Shown here: piece by piece, positions 59,709 through 64,000 of the stretch
How the letters are laid out: every line of letters starts with the position of its first letter
How positions within the stretch are numbered: the stretch's first letter is position 1
Assembly: GCF_038592985.1 (NCBI RefSeq)
Contig: NZ_CP151951.1
Coordinates: forward strand, 1,603,001-1,667,000
Reading direction: 5' to 3'
DNA: 64,000 nucleotides
Source of the DNA: Paenibacillus sp. FSL R10-2782
GTDB lineage: Bacteria; Bacillota; Bacilli; Paenibacillales; Paenibacillaceae
Notes under the pieces: model-generated
What the model saw: only the letters and a program-made list of their open reading frames with translations
The model's database searches: none
What the model was told of the DNA's origin: nothing
Translations under genes and position numbers: made by a program

Positions 59709-60068
59709 TTATTTCTCGCTCTTGCGGCCGGCTTCAAACGGTGTCGCTACCGGAATGAACAGGTCGATAATCCCGATAACCAATGCAGCGAGCAATGCGC
59801 CCAGAACGGAAACACTGACACTAGTTACGATATATTGAGCGATCCAGATAACCAGAGCGCTCACCAGAAAGCCTACGATTCCACGTCCGAATGGTGAAAC
59901 GCGTCGGCCAAACATAGCCTCAATGATGTAACCGATCAAGGCAATGACAATGGCAAGGATCAGCGCGCTCCAAAAGCCGCCTACACTAAAGCCGGGAACG
60001 ATCCAGCTTACGACCATCAGAACCAAAGCGGCAACGATGAAACGCACAATGTGACCGAGAATGCTCAC
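59709..60068 (-). CDS. YvlD/holin-4-like small membrane protein
   Basis: 119 residues, four transmembrane segments (VRFIVAALVLMVVSWIVPGF, WSALILAIVIALIGYII, IVGFLVSALVIWIAQYI, VLGALLAALVIGIIDLF). The VPGFSVGGFWSALILAIVIAL pattern is typical of the chromosomal phage-holin-like YvlD family, of unknown role. GTG follows AAAGGAGGTTATTCC; the frame runs further upstream without a site. Transcribed against its neighbours. Confidence 0.8.
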   Translation of the reverse strand: MSILGHIVRFIVAALVLMVVSWIVPGFSVGGFWSALILAIVIALIGYIIEAMFGRRVSPFGRGIVGFLVSALVIWIAQYIVTSVSVSVLGALLAALVIGIIDLFIPVATPFEAGRKSEK

Positions 60069-60220
60069 GGAATAACCTCCTTTGTTTTTTGAATGTACAG
60101 GGTTATACAAAGGTTATTGTGTGGCATAAACGGCTTTCTTATGTGTAAAACAGAGTTGGCAAATAGCGTAAGTGCGCGGCTTTCGTTATAATATAGATAT
60201 AAGTGAAAGGAGTAGTGAAG

Positions 60221-62590
60221 TTGGACTCTAAAATTTTCAAAACCCTAGAATATCAAAAAATTTTAAATAAACTAAGTCATTATGCTCAGACCGCGATTGG
60301 TCAGCAGACAGCCCAGCGGCTACAGCCCAGCGATGATTTGGAACATATCAAGAAATTGCTGAAAGGCACGGATGAGGCCTATGCTGCCGATCGACTTAAA
60401 GGAGTACCCTCGTTTAACGGAGTCGTGGATATTACTCCGGCGGTCAAACGCGCCCGTATCGGCGGAACACTGAGTCCGCAGGAGCTGCTTGGCATTCGGA
60501 CAACAGTTCAGGCTGCACGCCGTGTACAGGTGTACGTGGCAAGTTTGCATGAGGAAAATCCAGTCGAAACACTGCTGTATTGGAGTGAGCAGCTTTCAGA
60601 ACAGAGAGGTCTGGAAAACTCGATTAAAGGCTGTATCGACGAAAATGCAGAGGTGCTGGATTCTGCCAGTACAGAGCTTTCACAAATCCGCAGAGAGCTG
60701 CGCTCGGGTGAAGTGCGTATTCGGGAAAAGCTCGATTCCATGATTCGTTCCTCCACCGTATCCAAAATGCTTCAGGATCAGTTGATTACGATCCGTGGAG
60801 ACCGTTTTGTAATTCCGGTTAAAGCCGAGTATCGTTCTTATTTTGGCGGAATTGTGCATGATCAATCCGGGTCCGGTGCAACGCTGTTTATTGAGCCTGA
60901 ATCCATCGTGGCCATGAACAACAAGCTGCGAGAAACACGGTTGAGAGAAGAACGCGAAATCGAAGTGATTTTACAAAAGCTGACCGCACTTGTTGCAGAA
61001 CAAGCGGATATGTTGCTATATGATGTAGATGTTTTGGGGACGCTTGATTTTATTTTTGCCAAAGCGCGTCTTGCTCGTGAGATGAAGGCAACCTTGCCTT
61101 TGATGAATGATCGTGGTTACTTGAAGCTGAAAAAAGGCAGACACCCTCTTATTCCGTTGGAGCAGGTCGTTCCGATTGATGTGGAGCTGGGCAATTCGTA
61201 CACCTCCATTATCGTAACCGGACCGAATACAGGGGGGAAAACCGTTACGCTAAAAACCATTGGCTTGCTTAGTCTGATGGCGATGTCGGGACTTTTTGTG
61301 CCTGTAGAAGACGAGAGTCAACTATGCGTATTTGATGCGATCTATGCAGATATTGGTGACGAGCAAAGCATTGAGCAAAACCTGAGTACCTTTTCCAGTC
61401 ATATGACCAACATTATCAGCATCCTGAAAAATATGACGCCAAAAAGCCTTGTGCTGCTTGATGAGGTAGGTGCAGGAACCGATCCTGCGGAAGGCTCGGC
61501 TTTGGCTGTATCCATTCTGGAGCATATGCATGCTTTGGGTTGCCGTATGGTTGCGACAACTCACTACAGTGAATTAAAGGCCTATGCCTATGAGCGCAAA
61601 GGAATCATTAATGCGAGCATGGAGTTTGATGTTGCTACATTAAGCCCGACATACCGTCTTCTCGTGGGTGTGCCCGGTCGAAGTAACGCTTTTGCCATTG
61701 CTGAGCGCTTGGGATTGCCGGGCCGTATTCTTGATTATGCCCGTGGTGAGGTGACGGAAGAAGATCAGCGCGTAGAGCATATGATTGCGTCACTGGAACA
61801 GAACCGTTTGACAGCAGAGCAAGAGCGGGAAAAGGCGGAACAATTGCGCGGTGAAATGGAAGAACTGCGCACCCGTCACCAGAATGAGCTGGATAAGCTG
61901 GAAGCACAGCGGGACCGTATGCTGGAAAAAGCTGCGGACGAAGCGAGAGGTCTCGTGGACAAAGCTCGCAGCGAAGCGGAGAAAATCATTGCCGATCTGC
62001 GTAAATTGGCTCAGGAAGAAGGAGCCTCTGTTAAGGAGCATAGGCTGATTGCAGCTCGCAGAGAGCTGGATGAAGCGGAACCGAAACATCGTAAGAAAAG
62101 TGCAGTCAAACGCCCTGTCGCTGCACGTACTCGCTCTATCGTAGCTGGTGATGAGGTATCCGTTCACAGCCTGAATAAAAAAGGTCATGTGGTGGAACTG
62201 TCCGGCAGCAAGGAAGCGGTGGTGCAACTGGGAATCATGAAAATGAAGGTCAGTCTGGACGATCTGGAGCTGCTGCAACCCGCCCAAACAACTGCACTGA
62301 GAGCTCAGAAGCCGGTAACCGGCATTAAGCGGACACGGGATGATCATGTGCGAAACGAGCTTGATCTGCGCGGTGCGAACGTGGAGGAAGCGCTGATGGA
62401 GGTAGATCGCTTCATGGATGAAGCATTTCTGGCCAATCTGGGGCAGGTACACATTATTCATGGCAAGGGTACAGGGGTTCTTCGGACCGGTATTCAGGAG
62501 TATCTTCGCAAGCATAAGCATGTGAAAAGCTACCGTATCGGAAATTACAATGAAGGCGGCACAGGCGTGACTGTTGCTGAATTGGAATGA
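60221..62590 (+). CDS. mutS2: endonuclease/ribosome-rescue factor MutS2
   Basis: 789 residues. MutS-type core with Walker A GPNTGGKTVTLKT (near residue 333), Walker B SLVLLDEVGAGTDPAEG, ATTHYSELKAYAY, a coiled clamp region (510-600), KOW-like segment and a C-terminal Smr nuclease domain (LDLRGANVEEALMEVDRFMD, HIIHGKGTGVLRTGI). MutS2 lacks the mismatch-binding domain; it has been linked to recombination control and, in Bacillus, to rescue of collided ribosomes. The TTG at 60221 follows AAAGGAG by 8 bp; a GTG at 60203 precedes that site. Confidence 0.95.
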   Translation: MDSKIFKTLEYQKILNKLSHYAQTAIGQQTAQRLQPSDDLEHIKKLLKGTDEAYAADRLKGVPSFNGVVDITPAVKRARIGGTLSPQELLGIRTTVQAARRVQVYVASLHEENPVETLLYWSEQLSEQRGLENSIKGCIDENAEVLDSASTELSQIRRELRSGEVRIREKLDSMIRSSTVSKMLQDQLITIRGDRFVIPVKAEYRSYFGGIVHDQSGSGATLFIEPESIVAMNNKLRETRLREEREIEVILQKLTALVAEQADMLLYDVDVLGTLDFIFAKARLAREMKATLPLMNDRGYLKLKKGRHPLIPLEQVVPIDVELGNSYTSIIVTGPNTGGKTVTLKTIGLLSLMAMSGLFVPVEDESQLCVFDAIYADIGDEQSIEQNLSTFSSHMTNIISILKNMTPKSLVLLDEVGAGTDPAEGSALAVSILEHMHALGCRMVATTHYSELKAYAYERKGIINASMEFDVATLSPTYRLLVGVPGRSNAFAIAERLGLPGRILDYARGEVTEEDQRVEHMIASLEQNRLTAEQEREKAEQLRGEMEELRTRHQNELDKLEAQRDRMLEKAADEARGLVDKARSEAEKIIADLRKLAQEEGASVKEHRLIAARRELDEAEPKHRKKSAVKRPVAARTRSIVAGDEVSVHSLNKKGHVVELSGSKEAVVQLGIMKMKVSLDDLELLQPAQTTALRAQKPVTGIKRTRDDHVRNELDLRGANVEEALMEVDRFMDEAFLANLGQVHIIHGKGTGVLRTGIQEYLRKHKHVKSYRIGNYNEGGTGVTVAELE

Positions 62591-62643
62591 GCTACGGGTT
62601 ACCGGCTCCGTCCAGGAAAGCTTTGTAGAACGGGAGGGACAAA

Positions 62644-63063
62644 GTGAAGATGGCGATTGATGAATTGCTGTCACATCCGTTAGGAATGATGCTGGGTTAT
62701 TTCTCGGTGGCGGTGCTGGAGCTGATTGTATTTTTGTGTTGCTTTGAGCTGGTAACCCGGTATAAATGCTGGGAAGAGATCAAACGCGGCAATATTTCAG
62801 TTGCGATGGCTACGGGCGGGAAAATGTTCGGTATTTGCAACGTGCTCCGCTTTGCGATGGAAGCCAAATCCAGCGTGTACGATACGATGATTTGGTCGTT
62901 CGTCGGCTTTTTACTACTGCTTGTGGCGTACTTTCTGTTTGAGTTTCTGACACCGGTATTTTCAATCGATCAGGAAATTAAGGAGGACAACCGCGCTGTC
63001 GGCTTGTTCTCCATGATTATCTCGATATCGTTATCTTATGTGATCGGTGCCAGTGTAACTTGA
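62644..63063 (+). CDS. DUF350 membrane protein
   Basis: 139 residues with four transmembrane segments (LGMMLGYFSVAVLELIVFLC, VAMATGGKMFGICNVLRFAM, IWSFVGFLLLLVAYFLFEFL, VGLFSMIISISLSYVIGASV). The ISVAMATGG and DNRAVGLFS stretches are typical of DUF350 (UPF0719) proteins; the Bacillus counterpart also follows mutS2. Function unknown. GTG after GGGAGGG. Confidence 0.85.
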   Translation: MKMAIDELLSHPLGMMLGYFSVAVLELIVFLCCFELVTRYKCWEEIKRGNISVAMATGGKMFGICNVLRFAMEAKSSVYDTMIWSFVGFLLLLVAYFLFEFLTPVFSIDQEIKEDNRAVGLFSMIISISLSYVIGASVT

Positions 63064-63117
63064 CACATCCTGTATACTAGAGCTTGGTATACGCATGGAA
63101 CGGAAGGATGATGAAGC

Positions 63118-63867
63118 TTGGAAATGACTATTTGCCCATGGTGTAACATGGAAATTATTTGGGATGAAGAATTGGGACCTGAAGAAGAGTGCCCTTATTG
63201 CCATAACGACCTGAAAGGGTATTCGGATATTACCGATGATGAAGATGAAACGGAGTCTGATTCTGCATATGTTCATGGGCATACGGATGAGCACCGGCAA
63301 GTAGAAAGTGAACACATGCGTACCCATGCACATGACCACGAACACAGCCATGATGATGTGGCTTCTGCGGGTCAAGCCGCGTCTCTCTCTGGGAAGGAAG
63401 ACCTAAAGGGCTATCGCACCTTGAGCATCCAGCTCGGGGACGAGGATGAGCAGGATATTTTATATGAAGCTGAGAATGAAATCATAGTAGAAAAGCCTGC
63501 CGATGCTCCGTTGTTGCAGGACAACGAGCTTCACAAGCTGCCTGTGCTGCATACCCTGCAAAAATTCGAAGAAAGCGGTGCGGATCTGATGGCTTATGAA
63601 CAAGGCGCTGAACAAATTCTCGACAGACAAGATGAGGTTCTCGAATGTTCCCAGTGCGGTGAATATATGCTGCATGCAGGTTCGCAAACCGTGACAGGGG
63701 AAGGCTTTGTACCGTCGATTTCTCCTGCGCTCGGCAGACCTGTTCTGGATTTGCCGTTTGTCTTAAATGTATATGTATGTCCAAGCTGCTTCCATGTTCA
63801 GCAGACGTTGTCAGAGGATGACCGATTGCGTTTGTTAGAGAAGCTGAGTGGTATTTCCAACAATTAA
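63118..63867 (+). CDS. zinc-ribbon protein with His-rich linker, function unknown
   Basis: 249 residues. Two cysteine-pair modules: CPWC and CPYC within the first 30 residues, and CSQCGEY with YVCPSCFHVQ near the C-terminus. Between them lies a His/Glu/Asp-rich stretch (residues 55-82, for example THAHDHEHSHDD) that could bind metals. TTG start after GGAAGGATG; the ATG two codons later is possible. No family recognised; probably a cytosolic metal-binding protein specific to Paenibacillaceae. Confidence 0.7.
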   Translation: MEMTICPWCNMEIIWDEELGPEEECPYCHNDLKGYSDITDDEDETESDSAYVHGHTDEHRQVESEHMRTHAHDHEHSHDDVASAGQAASLSGKEDLKGYRTLSIQLGDEDEQDILYEAENEIIVEKPADAPLLQDNELHKLPVLHTLQKFEESGADLMAYEQGAEQILDRQDEVLECSQCGEYMLHAGSQTVTGEGFVPSISPALGRPVLDLPFVLNVYVCPSCFHVQQTLSEDDRLRLLEKLSGISNN

Positions 63868-63982
63868 ATCATATTCCCCCGGATAAGCCCAAGTTGAACA
63901 CGGGCATCTTAAACCGAAGAAGCTCTGAAGCAAGCTGAGTTAAAAGGAGCTGAATGGTGATTTTCGGTTAGGGGGAACTATA

Positions 63983-64000
63983 TTGAAATCAAACCTGAAC
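63983..64000 (+). CDS. possible start of next gene
   Basis: TTG AAA TCA AAC CTG AAC after AGGGGGA; six codons only. The 115 bp before it show no other convincing feature. Confidence 0.3.

Noticed and set aside
61790..62674. 294-codon open frame on the minus strand opposite mutS2
   Set aside because: Antisense to the conserved Smr end of mutS2; rich in Cys/His/Phe as expected of a shadow frame, no start signal.

Overview
The window looks like a chromosomal segment of a low-to-mid GC Bacillota, most likely a Paenibacillus of the P. polymyxa type. The evidence is the gene order pheS-pheT-zapA-(holin-like)-mutS2-DUF350 shared with Bacillales, strong AGGAGG ribosome binding sites, frequent GTG/TTG starts, a Phe-type T-box leader, a PL1 pectate/pectin lyase and an ABC-F resistance protein. 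The species assignment is inference.

Left chromosomal arm (1-5824): the 3' end of leuB; a 2-Cys peroxiredoxin whose promoter overlaps a PerR-box-like palindrome; a small zinc-finger-like protein; a soluble PAS histidine kinase; a membrane GGDEF-EAL protein with a degenerate GGDEF site; and tRNA-Gly(TCC).

Prophage (about 5778-49787, 44 kb): it sits in the 3' half of the tRNA-Gly gene, bounded by a 47-bp perfect direct repeat. Leftward genes encode a tyrosine integrase, an ImmA-type protease and a CI-like repressor. Across an operator region the early operon runs rightward: Cro-like, Rha, excisionase-like, an AbrB-like regulator, a sigma factor with an extra C-terminal domain, DUF2800, DUF2815, PolA-type polymerase, CbbX-like AAA ATPase, VapE primase/helicase, a repeat-rich candidate origin, VRR-NUC, SNF2 helicase and an ArpU-like late regulator. 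An accessory segment (23.6-25.9 kb) follows, with small genes on both strands, a tRNA-Pro-like gene, a Tad1/Acb2-hairpin-type protein (candidate anti-defence sponge), a tRNA-like minihelix and two tiny membrane peptides. The late operon has terS, terL, portal, scaffold, a Mu gpT-like capsid protein, connectors, tail fibres, a gp10-like hub and two large ejection-type proteins, but no tape measure or sheath, so the particle is probably podovirus-like. One virion protein appears to gain a lytic transglycosylase domain by programmed -1 frameshifting (GGGAAAC slip site plus hairpin). XhlA, a holin and a GH24 lysozyme provide lysis. An AT-rich moron segment (acyltransferase plus an unknown protein) lies between two copies of a 49-bp lysin-tail/terminator repeat, just before attR.

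Right chromosomal arm (49788-64000): secreted pectate lyase; an ABC-F protein behind a leader-peptide attenuator; T-box-pheS-pheT; zapA fused to a very long coiled coil; a YvlD-like membrane protein; mutS2; a DUF350 protein; and a zinc-ribbon protein. Nothing here was checked against a database; family names rest on recognised motifs and gene order.
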